The notes beneath the pieces are model-generated. The model ran no database searches. It worked only from the letters and a program-made list of their open reading frames with translations, and was not told the DNA's origin. Position numbers and translations under genes: made by a program. Below, in pieces: positions 39,939 through 48,220 of a stretch of DNA of 64,000 bases (its first letter is position 1; each line of letters opens with the position of its first letter). The stretch covers positions 1 to 64,000 of the forward strand of contig CANJMQ010000010.1 of assembly GCA_947475225.1 (NCBI GenBank), in the 5' to 3' direction. The DNA is from Bradyrhizobiaceae bacterium. Lineage in GTDB: Bacteria; Pseudomonadota; Alphaproteobacteria; Rhizobiales; Aestuariivirgaceae.

Positions 39939-40901
39939 TTACCTGATCTCGTCCCACCAGATCGGGTTCGACCAGGCGCGCTTGCCGCCACCATCGATCA
40001 CCGTCACGCGGAACCACGGGCTGGTCTTCTTCAGCAGCCAGCCCTTTTCCAGTTTGGCGAGGTCGAAGCTCGTCTCGGTCAGGGCCTTGCCGGTGCGCAC
40101 CGCGCTGCGCGAGTTGCCGCAGACCACCGTGATGGTGTCCACCGGCGAGCAGGTGATCGTGATTTCCTTGCCGTTCATCTCGATCCCGTGGATCTGCGGC
40201 CCCATGCTTGAATAATAGAGGCCCTGCTTGAGGCTCTCGAGCAGCGCGTCAGGGTCGAGGCTCTCGGCCTTCACATGCACCCAGCCGCCGAAATAGTCGA
40301 AGGACTTGAAATGCGCATCATCGGTCGCGAAGGCGGTGAGGCGGTGGCCCTCGGTCAGCATCTGGTCAAGAAGATACCAGCCATCACCGCGGTCATTCTC
40401 GACTGCGCAACCGTGGTTGTAGATCTCGACGGCATGTGCGGCGTCGATGGCGCGGCCATCCTCGATGGATAGCTGCGACCACGCGGGATGCGCGATGCCG
40501 ATGAAGGCGCCGGCCTCGCGGGCGCGCCGGGCGAGTTCGGCCCCCGTCTCGCCCTTCAGGTTGCGCGGAAAATCGAGCGGCAGGCCGGCGGCCACGATAT
40601 GCCAGAGCTCGCCCACCGCGGTTTCCGGAGCATGCAGCTCGACGCCGAGCAGGGTGGTGAAGTTGTTGGAGCGGAAGCCGCGCGTGTCGGCGATCGGATA
40701 GCCGAAGTGGTCGATGAAGTGCTCGGAGAGCTGCATGAAGTCATAGCCTGCCTCGCGATAGGCATCGATCACCTGCTTGGGCTCCAGCGCGCCGTCGGAG
40801 AGGTTCGAGTGGGTGTGCAGGTTGCCGCGCCAGAAACGTCCGGGGGAGGAGAAGGGGGCGAGGAGGGCCATGCGCAAATCCTGTTCTTGTGGGTCAGACA
40901 C
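39939..40901 (-). CDS. PHP-domain metallohydrolase (CehA/McbA type)
   Basis: A 320-residue PHP-domain protein. Metal-binding motifs are visible: NLHTHSNLSDGALEP (near 26-40), LSEHFIDHFGYP, IGIAHPAWSQLS and FATDDAHFKSFD. PHP proteins of this group are phosphoesterases or related hydrolases. Its start overlaps the end of kup by eight bases on the same strand, so translation is likely coupled. Substrate unknown. Confidence 0.82.
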   Translation of the reverse strand: MSDPQEQDLRMALLAPFSSPGRFWRGNLHTHSNLSDGALEPKQVIDAYREAGYDFMQLSEHFIDHFGYPIADTRGFRSNNFTTLLGVELHAPETAVGELWHIVAAGLPLDFPRNLKGETGAELARRAREAGAFIGIAHPAWSQLSIEDGRAIDAAHAVEIYNHGCAVENDRGDGWYLLDQMLTEGHRLTAFATDDAHFKSFDYFGGWVHVKAESLDPDALLESLKQGLYYSSMGPQIHGIEMNGKEITITCSPVDTITVVCGNSRSAVRTGKALTETSFDLAKLEKGWLLKKTSPWFRVTVIDGGGKRAWSNPIWWDEIR

Positions 40902-42780
40902 TCATCTGCATGCCGAGCTCGACCACGCGGTCGGGCGGAATGCGGAAGAACTCGATGGCGCGTGAGGACTGGTTGGCCATCATGATGAACAGCCGCTGCT
41001 GCCAGAACGGCAGCGACGACCGCGCCGACATGCGTATCACCCGTCGACCAAGGAAATATGACGCATGGCGCGGGTCGATTTCGAGGCCGAATTCGGCGCA
41101 GGCCCGCAGCGCCTTCGGCACGTCTGGCTGCTCCATATAGCCAAAGCGCGCCTCCACCAGCCATGCGCCGAGCGGCAGCTGCTTGACCGATACCCGGTCC
41201 TCGCCATCGAGGCGTGGCTGGTTCGTCGTTTCGGCCGTGATGAACACCAGCCGGTCATGCAGCACGCGGTTGTGCTTGAGGTTGTGCATCAGCGCGCTGG
41301 GCGCATAGACCGGGTCGGTCTGCAGGAACACGGCGGCACCGGCAACGCGCGTCGGCTGGCGGCGCTCGAGGCTCTCGAGCAGCGGAACGAGTTCCACCGA
41401 CTCCTTCTTCAGCTTGTCGGTCAGCGCCTTGCGACCGCGCCTCCAGGTGACCATGAGCAGGATGATGGTGGCGCCCAGCAGCACCGGCATGTAGCCGCCG
41501 TTGGCGAGCTTCAGGCCGTTGGCGGCGAGGAAGGTCGCTTCGATTACGAAGATGACGGCAAGTGCCGGCAGCACGATGAAGGGCGGCAGGTTGCGCGACT
41601 TCCAGAAGAAGATCACGGCAAGGATCGTGTCCACCAGCATCGAGGTGTTCACCGCGATGCCATAGGCTGATGCGAGGTTCGAAGACGACTGGAACACCAT
41701 GACGAGAATGACCACGCCCACGAGGATCATCCAGTTGATCTGGCCGACATAGATCTGGCCGTGCTCTGTTTCGCTGGTGTGGGTGATGCCCATGCGTGGA
41801 AACAGGCCGAGCGACATCGCCTGCTGGGCAATCGAGAAGGCGCCGGTGATGACGGCCTGCGAGGCGATCACCGTCACCGCCGTGGCCAGCAGCACCAGGG
41901 GGATCACCATCCAGCCCTGCACCATCAGGAAGAACGGGTTGGTCACCGCTTCCGGATGCGAGATGATGAAGGCGCCCTGGCCCAGGTAGTTGAGGATGAG
42001 GCCGGGGAACACCACGCAAAGCCATGCCATGCGGATGGGTTTGGCCCCGAAATGGCCCATGTCGGCATAGAGCGCCTCGCCGCCGGTGACCGCCAGGAAC
42101 ACGCCGCCGAACACCAGAAGGGCAAGCCCCGGCCGGTCGATCAGCATGCCGATGCCATGCATCGGGTTGAGGGCGTTGAAGATTTCGAGGTCGTCCGAGA
42201 TATGGAACACGCCCATGATGCCGAGCGTGGCGAACCATACCATGGTGATGGGTGCAAAGAGCTGCGCCACGCGGCCCGTGCCCTTGTACTGGAACAGGAA
42301 CAGGGTGATCAGGATGGCCAGCGTCAACGGCACGACGTAGGGCTCAAAATGGTGGTTCACCACCTTGAGGCCCTCGACCGCGGAGAGCACTGACATGGCG
42401 GGCGTGATCATCGCGTCGCCGAAGAAGAAGGCCGCGCCAACGATGCCGAGTGCCAGCACGAAGCCACCCTTCTTGCCGAGCAGGCTCTCGACCAGCACGA
42501 CGAGGGAGAGGATGCCGCCTTCGCCCTTGTTGTCGGCCCGCATCAGGAAGAACACATATTTGACCGTTACGATGAGGATCAGTGCCCACAGCAGCAGCGA
42601 GGCAACGCCCAGCACCGCCTCGCGCAGGTCTGCACCGTTGGCGACGACTGGATGCAGGGCCTCGCGCATGGCGTAGAGGGGGCTCGTTCCGATGTCGCCG
42701 AACACGACACCGATCGAGGCATATGCAAGCTTGAGGGAGGCCTTGCTGGAGCCGTTGGGCTGCGCGTGGGTGCTATTCAT
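40894..42780 (-). CDS. kup: Low-affinity potassium uptake protein Kup
   Basis: A 628-residue KUP/HAK/KT transporter for K+ with proton symport. The N-terminal pattern SLKLAYASIGVVFGDIGTSPLYAMREA is diagnostic, with about 12 membrane helices up to residue 440 and a cytoplasmic C-terminal domain. GEALYADMGHFGAKPIRMAW and further core motifs are intact. Its end overlaps the downstream PHP gene. Confidence 0.97.
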   Translation of the reverse strand: MNSTHAQPNGSSKASLKLAYASIGVVFGDIGTSPLYAMREALHPVVANGADLREAVLGVASLLLWALILIVTVKYVFFLMRADNKGEGGILSLVVLVESLLGKKGGFVLALGIVGAAFFFGDAMITPAMSVLSAVEGLKVVNHHFEPYVVPLTLAILITLFLFQYKGTGRVAQLFAPITMVWFATLGIMGVFHISDDLEIFNALNPMHGIGMLIDRPGLALLVFGGVFLAVTGGEALYADMGHFGAKPIRMAWLCVVFPGLILNYLGQGAFIISHPEAVTNPFFLMVQGWMVIPLVLLATAVTVIASQAVITGAFSIAQQAMSLGLFPRMGITHTSETEHGQIYVGQINWMILVGVVILVMVFQSSSNLASAYGIAVNTSMLVDTILAVIFFWKSRNLPPFIVLPALAVIFVIEATFLAANGLKLANGGYMPVLLGATIILLMVTWRRGRKALTDKLKKESVELVPLLESLERRQPTRVAGAAVFLQTDPVYAPSALMHNLKHNRVLHDRLVFITAETTNQPRLDGEDRVSVKQLPLGAWLVEARFGYMEQPDVPKALRACAEFGLEIDPRHASYFLGRRVIRMSARSSLPFWQQRLFIMMANQSSRAIEFFRIPPDRVVELGMQMSV

Positions 42781-42822
42781 GGATGCGCGCCGCCGGCGCT
42801 GGCCCCTGTTTCTACCGTCCGG

Positions 42823-43773
42823 CTATTCCGCCGTTACGACGGCGCGGCATTCAGCAGGAAGCGATGCCAGAGTCAAGGGCGCGGGGGGCTTCACCGGCTT
42901 TGTCGGCTTCGGGGCCGGCGGCGGGTGCTCGATTCGTTTCCAGGGCGCATTGCCCATCCAGTAGGCCAGTTCTTCACCGCAGCCGGTTCCGTCCTTGGTG
43001 TGGACAGGCGCCTGCGGCCTGCAGTTCGGCGCGCCGGGCGGGCAGGCCAGGCGGATGTGGAAGTGGTAATTGTGGTTGTAATAGGGGCGCACCTTGGCGA
43101 GCCATGAGCGGTCTCCCGTCGCCCACTTGCAGAGCGCGGCCTTGATCGGCGGATTGACGAAGATGCGTTCCACCTCCGGGTAGGAGGCAGCGCGCTTGAG
43201 AAGCCGCGCAACGGCCTCCGACCACACCGACTTGTCGACGCCGTGGCGCGTCGGCGCCAGTACGACGGGCTTGATGTCCTCGCGCTCCTTCACCGTCATG
43301 CGGTGGTCTGGCATCGGCGTGAACCATATGTCGGCGTCGAGGCCGATCTGGTGGCTGGCATGGCCCGAGGGCATCGGGCCGCCGCGCGGCATGGACATGT
43401 CGCCGACGAGAAGCCCGTTCCAGCCGTCGCTGGCCTGGGCCTCGGTGGCGAGGCGCTCGAGCAGCGTGACCAACTGCGGCTGGCCCCAGTTGCGGTTGCG
43501 GGACAGCCGGATCACCTGCCAGGCCGGGCCGTCGACGGGCAGCGCCACCGCACCCGACTGGCAGCCCTTGGCATAGAATCCGATGGGGCGCGACTTCATG
43601 CCGGTGGTGGGAAGCGCAAAGCTCGAAAACACCTTCTTGGCGGGAAGCTTCATCAGCTCCGCGTCGGAGAGGGCGGCAAGGGCGCGCATGTCATAGGCCG
43701 ATTGTGACCAAGCCGCACCAATGCCGATGGCCGAAGCGAGGATCGCGGCGGCAAGCGGCAGGTGTCTGTTCAT
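42823..43773 (-). CDS. mepA: Penicillin-insensitive murein endopeptidase MepA
   Basis: A periplasmic zinc peptidase (M74) cleaving D-Ala-meso-DAP cross-links, 316 residues from ATG 43773. A signal peptide spans about 1-25. Zinc motifs are present: GGPMPSGHASHQIGLDADIWF (His and Asp) and NYHFHIRLACP (His-x-His), plus the cysteines used in disulfides. A GTG at 43785 overlapping the sspB stop is in frame, so the two genes may be coupled. Confidence 0.94.
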   Translation of the reverse strand: MNRHLPLAAAILASAIGIGAAWSQSAYDMRALAALSDAELMKLPAKKVFSSFALPTTGMKSRPIGFYAKGCQSGAVALPVDGPAWQVIRLSRNRNWGQPQLVTLLERLATEAQASDGWNGLLVGDMSMPRGGPMPSGHASHQIGLDADIWFTPMPDHRMTVKEREDIKPVVLAPTRHGVDKSVWSEAVARLLKRAASYPEVERIFVNPPIKAALCKWATGDRSWLAKVRPYYNHNYHFHIRLACPPGAPNCRPQAPVHTKDGTGCGEELAYWMGNAPWKRIEHPPPAPKPTKPVKPPAPLTLASLPAECRAVVTAE

Positions 43774-43781
43774 CAGCAATC

Positions 43782-44303
43782 TCACTTCTTGCGGAACTGG
43801 TCGAGCGAAACGACCTTGGCGGCCTCATCCTGTGCGGGCCTTTCCGCGGGAGCGTCTTCAATTGCCGCAGCGGGGGCAGGTTGCAGCTCGGTCTTGGCCG
43901 CAGCGGCGGGCTTCGGCGCCTCTACCTCGCGCGGTCGGCTGTGTGCGGGCTGGGCCTCGAACTGCAGGCCGAACTGCACGGCAGGGTCGAGGAAGCCCTT
44001 CACGGCGTCAAAGGGGATGACCAGGTGCTCGGGCACGTTGTCGAAGGACAACTCGACCTCGAAGTGGTCGTCATGGACGCGCAGGTTCCAGTACTGGTGC
44101 TGCAGCACGATGGTCATCTCGCGCGGGTAGCGCGCGGCAATCTTGTCGGAGAGTTCGACGCCCGGCGCGCGGGTGTTGAAGGCGATGAAGAAATGGTGGT
44201 CACCGGGAAGCCCCGTGGTCTCGGCAATGCGCAGCGCCTCGCGGACAACACCCTTGAGGGCGTTCTGGGCGAGCAGGTCATAGCGCATCAAGTCATCGGG
44301 CAT
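43782..44303 (-). CDS. sspB: ClpXP adaptor SspB
   Basis: A 173-residue adaptor that delivers ssrA-tagged proteins to ClpXP. The domain region (MRYDLLAQNALKGVVREALR, HHFFIAFNTRAPGVELSD, MTIVLQHQYWNLRVHDDHFEVELSFD) matches alphaproteobacterial SspB; the end KVVSLDQFRKK is the conserved ClpX-binding tail, after an Ala/Pro linker. It lies about 350 bases from ssrA, whose tag it binds. Confidence 0.95.
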   Translation of the reverse strand: MPDDLMRYDLLAQNALKGVVREALRIAETTGLPGDHHFFIAFNTRAPGVELSDKIAARYPREMTIVLQHQYWNLRVHDDHFEVELSFDNVPEHLVIPFDAVKGFLDPAVQFGLQFEAQPAHSRPREVEAPKPAAAAKTELQPAPAAAIEDAPAERPAQDEAAKVVSLDQFRKK

Positions 44304-44392
44304 CAGGCGAATCCGGCGTGTGTGTCAATCTGGGACCCGGGGGTAGCATAGCCGGGAGAAGGAGGCAAAGTCATCCGGCGGGGGTGGGGCGT

Positions 44393-44506
44393 CTAGGCAA
44401 TCCACCCCGGGGGAACATTCAACCGCGCCGCCAGGGCCTGCAGCACGTCGCCCCCCACCGGCCGCCATCCGTTTTCCATGTCCGAGAGATAACCCTCGTC
44501 CACGCC
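44393..44506 (-). pseudogene. Truncated XRE-type HTH repressor remnant
   Basis: The last 37 codons before the stop at 44393-44395 read GVDEGYLSDMENGWRPVGG and end in LQALAARLNVPPGWIA, matching helices 3-5 of a Cro/C1-type HTH domain (usual form GVDRGYLSDMENGKR). Upstream of 44506 the frame changes to unrelated sequence and there is no plausible start, so the N-terminal half is lost. It lies between sspB and the 3' end of ssrA, a common integration site of phages and islands, so it may be the scar of a lost element. Confidence 0.6.
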
Positions 44507-44599
44507 TGGGGGTTGTGGGATGACCGTCTGGTGGGGGCTACGGAGTAAGGGTAAGCAGCGCGTACAGACGGGGCCTGTCCTGCTGCGGAACGGGTATTG

Positions 44600-44622
44600 A
44601 CAAAATGCTCCAAACGGGAGCA
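44600..44622 (-). terminator. Intrinsic terminator after ssrA
   Basis: On the minus strand TGCTCC-CGTTT-GGAGCA forms a six-base stem with a five-base loop (44606-44622), followed by TTTTG. It lies about 35-50 bases beyond the end of the tmRNA coding piece. Confidence 0.75.
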
Positions 44623-44649
44623 AACGTCAGAACCGAGGCCATACATATC

Positions 44650-44962
44650 AACGAGATAGGGTAGTGCCGGCTTCTGTTGCCAGGTGCCGGCGAACCCCGC
44701 CTTAAGCTGCTAAGCCCAAGGACTTTGATTTCGGTTGCTCAGGCTGCTTACGCAGCCACCGCGACCGGAGCATAGTTGTCGTTGGCAACTATAAATTTAG
44801 CCCGATAACGTCGGTACCATCACGAGCAAAAAGCAACCCTTTACGCCCTCGTCGATCCTATTTCGCCCCCAGCAGAGCCCGCCGTCCGGCGGCGGTCTGT
44901 GGTGGAGGCGCCGGGTACTGCCCCCGGGTCCGAAAGGTTTATTGCGATTACCGTTTATCACC
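44650..44962 (-). ncRNA. ssrA: Transfer-messenger RNA, circularly permuted two-piece form
   Basis: Read on the minus strand: the acceptor piece ends in CGCCTCCACCA at 44900 with a T-arm CCGGG/CCCGG (about 44911-44928); a 29-base spacer with a CCGCC/GGCGG hairpin (44871-44899) is the part removed in processing; the coding piece begins GGGGGCG at 44870. GGGGGCG and CGCCTCC form a 7-bp acceptor stem whose third pair is G-U, the alanine identity element. The tag frame (44748-44786) reads ANDNYAPVAVAA then TAA. A GCCGGC hairpin lies near the 3' end. The outer 5' and 3' limits are approximate. Confidence 0.95.
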
Positions 44963-45079
44963 ATAGTCATGCCCCTTGCGGGACGTGACGGACGAAATAT
45001 AGGCACCCGCCCCGCCCAAGGGAAGGGAAACTTGGCCACCGCTTTGTGTCGCTTGATGGAATCGTCTAGGCTCCGGTCC

Positions 45080-45874
45080 ATGAGGCAGTATCAGGACCTG
45101 ATGCGGCATGTGCGCGAGCATGGCCACCGCAAGGATGACCGCACCGGAACCGGCACGCTGTCGGTCTTCGGCTGGCAGAGCCGTTATGACTTGGCTGAGG
45201 GCTTTCCGCTGGTCACCACCAAGAAGCTGCACCTGCGCTCCATCATCCATGAGCTGCTGTGGTTCATCCGCGGCGAGACCAACGTCAAATACCTGCGCGA
45301 CAACAAGGTCACGATCTGGGACGAGTGGGCGGACGAGAACGGCGACCTGGGGCCGGTCTATGGCGCCCAGTGGCGCTCATGGCCGGCGCGTGACGGCTCC
45401 ACCATCGACCAACTTGCGGACGTCATCGCCCGCATCAGGAAGAACCCGGACTCGCGCCGCCTGCTCGTAACCGCCTGGAACCCGGCGGACGTCGACCGCA
45501 TGGCGCTGCCGCCCTGCCACTGCCTGTTCCAATTTTACGTGGCCGATGGGAAGCTCTCCTGCCAGCTCTACCAGCGCTCGGCCGATATCTTTTTGGGCGT
45601 GCCATTCAACATTGCCTCCTATGCGCTGCTCACCCATATGGTGGCGCATGTGACGGGGCTGAAGGCGGGCGAGTTCATCCACACGCTGGGTGACGCGCAC
45701 CTCTATCTCAACCACCTCGACCAGGCCGACGAGCAATTGCAGCGCGAGACGCTGCCGTTGCCGCGCCTCGTCATCAAGCGGGACATCAACGACATCATGG
45801 ATTTCCGCTTCGAGGATTTCGAGATCGCAGGCTATCAGTCGCACCCCCACATCGCCGCGCCCGTAGCCGTATGA
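45080..45874 (+). CDS. thyA: Thymidylate synthase
   Basis: Folate-dependent synthase making dTMP from dUMP, 264 residues from ATG 45080 ([15 protein letters not shown]), the E. coli length. The catalytic Cys lies in [13 protein letters not shown], with [23 protein letters not shown] and HLYLNHLDQ also exact. The frame is open upstream to 44942, but that stretch overlaps the ssrA acceptor piece and lacks homology. It is divergent from ssrA and leads a run of genes with 4-base overlaps. Confidence 0.98.
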   Translation: MRQYQDLMRHVREHGHRKDDRTGTGTLSVFGWQSRYDLAEGFPLVTTKKLHLRSIIHELLWFIRGETNVKYLRDNKVTIWDEWADENGDLGPVYGAQWRSWPARDGSTIDQLADVIARIRKNPDSRRLLVTAWNPADVDRMALPPCHCLFQFYVADGKLSCQLYQRSADIFLGVPFNIASYALLTHMVAHVTGLKAGEFIHTLGDAHLYLNHLDQADEQLQRETLPLPRLVIKRDINDIMDFRFEDFEIAGYQSHPHIAAPVAV

Positions 45875-46692
45875 AGCTCCTGGGCGAGGATTTCACCGGC
45901 GGGCTGATGCGCCGCGGCTACTGGCCGTCGAACCCCACGGGCCTGTGGTATTCGCTGGCCGTGGCCGTGGTGCTCATGGTCCTGCACCAGGTGCTGCAGG
46001 GCGTCTTCGTCCTGATATTCATGCTGCTCTTCAAGATGACGCCGGGCGTTACCCCGTCGGTCACCAAGGCGGCGCTCGTCTCCATTTTCCCGGCTTCGCT
46101 GATCGTGGCCGGGCTCGCCTATTGGCTGGCTGGGCTGCGCGGCGGCGTGCCGGCCGAGGTCCTGAACCTGCGGTGGCCGCGCCTGTCGCTCATCGGCTGG
46201 CTGCTGCTGGTGATCGGCTTCATGCTGGCCATGTATGCGGCGATCATGGCGATCGTGCTGATCTTCCACATCGATGTGTCGCAGTATACGCCAGGCTCGC
46301 ATGGCGAGTCGCCGAAGTCCGGTTCGGCGGGTGCTGTGAAGGAGGCGATGTTCGACATCTCCAACACGCCGTGGCTGTTTGCGCTGGTGTTTCCATCGAT
46401 CGCCATTGGTGCACCCCTGGCGGAGGAACTGATCTTCCGTGGCCAGTTGTTCTCCGCGCTGTCGCAGACCCGCCTCGGCGTGGCCGGCACCACGCTGGTG
46501 ACGGCCGCCATGTGGTCGCTGCTGCACGTGACGGAGCCATGGCTGTCGATTGGCCTGATCTTTGTCATGGGCCTGATCTTCGGCTGGATGATGTGGCGCT
46601 TTGGCAGCCTGTGGCTGACCGTCGCCTGTCACGGCATCTGGAACGGTTTCTATGCGCTGGTGATCTTCTTCCATCTCGGGGGCGCCACGTGA
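45871..46692 (+). CDS. CPBP-family intramembrane metalloprotease
   Basis: A 273-residue protein with about 7-8 membrane helices. The CPBP (Rce1/Abi) motifs are present: [17 protein letters not shown] (EExxxR), SLLHVTEPW (His) and [12 protein letters not shown] (HxxxN). Family members are intramembrane proteases or bacteriocin-immunity proteins. It overlaps thyA (ATGA) and the next gene (GTGA). The target is unknown. Confidence 0.88.
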   Translation: MKLLGEDFTGGLMRRGYWPSNPTGLWYSLAVAVVLMVLHQVLQGVFVLIFMLLFKMTPGVTPSVTKAALVSIFPASLIVAGLAYWLAGLRGGVPAEVLNLRWPRLSLIGWLLLVIGFMLAMYAAIMAIVLIFHIDVSQYTPGSHGESPKSGSAGAVKEAMFDISNTPWLFALVFPSIAIGAPLAEELIFRGQLFSALSQTRLGVAGTTLVTAAMWSLLHVTEPWLSIGLIFVMGLIFGWMMWRFGSLWLTVACHGIWNGFYALVIFFHLGGAT

Positions 46693-47165
46693 CGCTGGAG
46701 ATCAGGCCGGCGCGACCGGGCGAGGAGGGGCTGGTGCACGGCTTCATCGTGAAGCTTGCCGACTACGAGAAGCTGCTGCACGAGGTGACGGCCAGCGCGG
46801 CCGACCTGCGCGAGGGCCTGTTCGGAGCACAGCCACGCTGCCATTGCGATCTCGCCTTCTGGAACGGCGAGCCCGCGGGCTTTGCGCTGTGGTTCTACAA
46901 TTTCTCCACCTTCGCCGGAAAGGCCGGCATCTACCTGGAGGACCTGTTCGTCGAGCCAGACCTGCGCGGTCGCGGTATCGGCAAGGCGCTGCTGAAGACT
47001 CTCGCGCGCCGCTGCGTGGACGAGGGCCTGCCGCGCCTGCAGTGGTGGGTGCTGGACTGGAACGAGCCGTCGATTGCCGTCTACACGTCGCTGGGTGCGA
47101 AGCCCATGGACGAGTGGACGGTGTTCCGCGTGGCCGGCCCGGAACTGGAGGCGCTGGCCTCATGA
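46689..47165 (+). CDS. GNAT acetyltransferase, diamine N-acetyltransferase-like (copy 1)
   Basis: A 158-residue GNAT enzyme from GTG 46689. FALWFYNFSTFAGKAGIYL followed by EDLFVEPDLRGRGIGKALL contains the acetyl-CoA loop and resembles spermidine/spermine-type N-acetyltransferases; WWVLDWNEPSIAVYTSLGA is the C-terminal motif. It overlaps the CPBP gene and the second GNAT gene by four bases each. Its neighbour is a same-length paralogue, indicating tandem duplication. Substrate uncertain. Confidence 0.88.
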   Translation: MTLEIRPARPGEEGLVHGFIVKLADYEKLLHEVTASAADLREGLFGAQPRCHCDLAFWNGEPAGFALWFYNFSTFAGKAGIYLEDLFVEPDLRGRGIGKALLKTLARRCVDEGLPRLQWWVLDWNEPSIAVYTSLGAKPMDEWTVFRVAGPELEALAS

Positions 47166-47638
47166 CAATTTCCATCCGTGCCGCAAGGACCGGTGACGGC
47201 CCCATCCTCCACGCCATGATCCGTGAACTCGCCGTGCACCACGGCTCTGAGAAGGAGTTTGTCGCGCGGCCCGAGGACTACGAGATCTTCCTCTCCAACC
47301 CCCACGCGCTGAACGGAGCGCTCGTCGCCGAATGGAACGGCGAGGCGGCGGGTTGCGCCACATGGCAGCGCAGCTACGAGACCTTCATCGGCCGCGAGAC
47401 CATGTATCTCGAGGACATTTCCGTGCTGCCTGCCTTCCGCAGGAAGGGCATTGCCACGGCGCTGCTGAAGGCGGTGGCGCGGCTTGCCGTGGAGCGCAAG
47501 GCGGCCGCTGTCAGTTGGTTGTTGATGGGCTGGAACACCGAGGCGCGCCGTCTTTACGAGGCCAACGGTGCCACCGTCGAGGATGGCAACTGCTTCTGCA
47601 AGCTGTCGGGCGCAGCGCTTGAAAGGCTCGCCTCATGA
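47162..47638 (+). CDS. GNAT acetyltransferase, diamine N-acetyltransferase-like (copy 2)
   Basis: A 158-residue paralogue of the preceding gene, starting at ATG 47162 inside its stop. TMYLEDISVLPAFRRKGIA and TALLKAVARLAVE form the acetyl-CoA loop, with RKG replacing RGRG of copy 1; WLLMGWNTEARRLYEANGA follows. Both copies end in similar tails (ALEALAS, ALERLAS). Its stop overlaps the folA start. Diverged active-site residues suggest a different substrate from copy 1. Confidence 0.87.
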   Translation: MTISIRAARTGDGPILHAMIRELAVHHGSEKEFVARPEDYEIFLSNPHALNGALVAEWNGEAAGCATWQRSYETFIGRETMYLEDISVLPAFRRKGIATALLKAVARLAVERKAAAVSWLLMGWNTEARRLYEANGATVEDGNCFCKLSGAALERLAS

Positions 47639-48129
47639 TCTCCTATGTGGTGGCCGTGTCGCGGAACGGGGTGATCGGGCGCGAAGGTGGCCTACCCTGG
47701 CATATTTCGTCGGACCTCAAGCGCTTCAAGGAGATCACCATGGGCAAGCCCGTGGTGATGGGCCGCAAGACCTGGGAGAGCCTGCCCCGGAAGCCGTTGC
47801 CCGGGCGGCGCAACATCGTCATCACCCGGCAGCCCGAGTTCGCCCCGGAGGGTGCCGAGGTGGCGGCCACGGCGGAGGAGGCGCTGCGGCTGTGCGGCGA
47901 TGCGCCGGAGGTGGCGGTGATCGGCGGCGGCGAGATCTACCGTCTGTTCTGGCCGCTGGTGGACCGGCTTTACCTCACCGAAGTCGACCTCGATGTGGCG
48001 GGCGATACCTTTTTTCCGGCGGTGTCAGCCGCCGAGTGGCGGGAGGTGGGCCGCGAGATCCACCCGCGGGGCGAGAAGGACTCTGCCGGCTTCACGCTGC
48101 GCATTCTTGACCGCATGACAAAAAATTAA
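47635..48129 (+). CDS. folA: Dihydrofolate reductase
   Basis: NADPH-dependent reductase regenerating tetrahydrofolate consumed by ThyA, 164 residues. VVAVSRNGVIGREGGLPWHISSDLKRFKEIT holds the substrate Asp-region and the Met20-type loop; VMGRKTWESLPRKPLPGRRNIV and VIGGGEIYRLFWPLVDRLYLTEV are further family marks. It is the last gene of the overlapping thyA series; hflK follows after 91 bases. Confidence 0.97.
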   Translation: MISYVVAVSRNGVIGREGGLPWHISSDLKRFKEITMGKPVVMGRKTWESLPRKPLPGRRNIVITRQPEFAPEGAEVAATAEEALRLCGDAPEVAVIGGGEIYRLFWPLVDRLYLTEVDLDVAGDTFFPAVSAAEWREVGREIHPRGEKDSAGFTLRILDRMTKN

Positions 48130-48220
48130 GGAATTTCCGCGCCGTGGACATTCCGTCGCAGCGTACCTATATCGTGCGGAACGCGCGTAGCACGACATCA
48201 GACGAACAAGGGTGAATTGA

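Noticed and set aside
44942-45079. Longer thyA start upstream, at 44942
   Set aside because: The extra 46 codons overlap the ssrA acceptor piece and have no ThyA resemblance; ATG 45080 gives the normal 264-residue enzyme.
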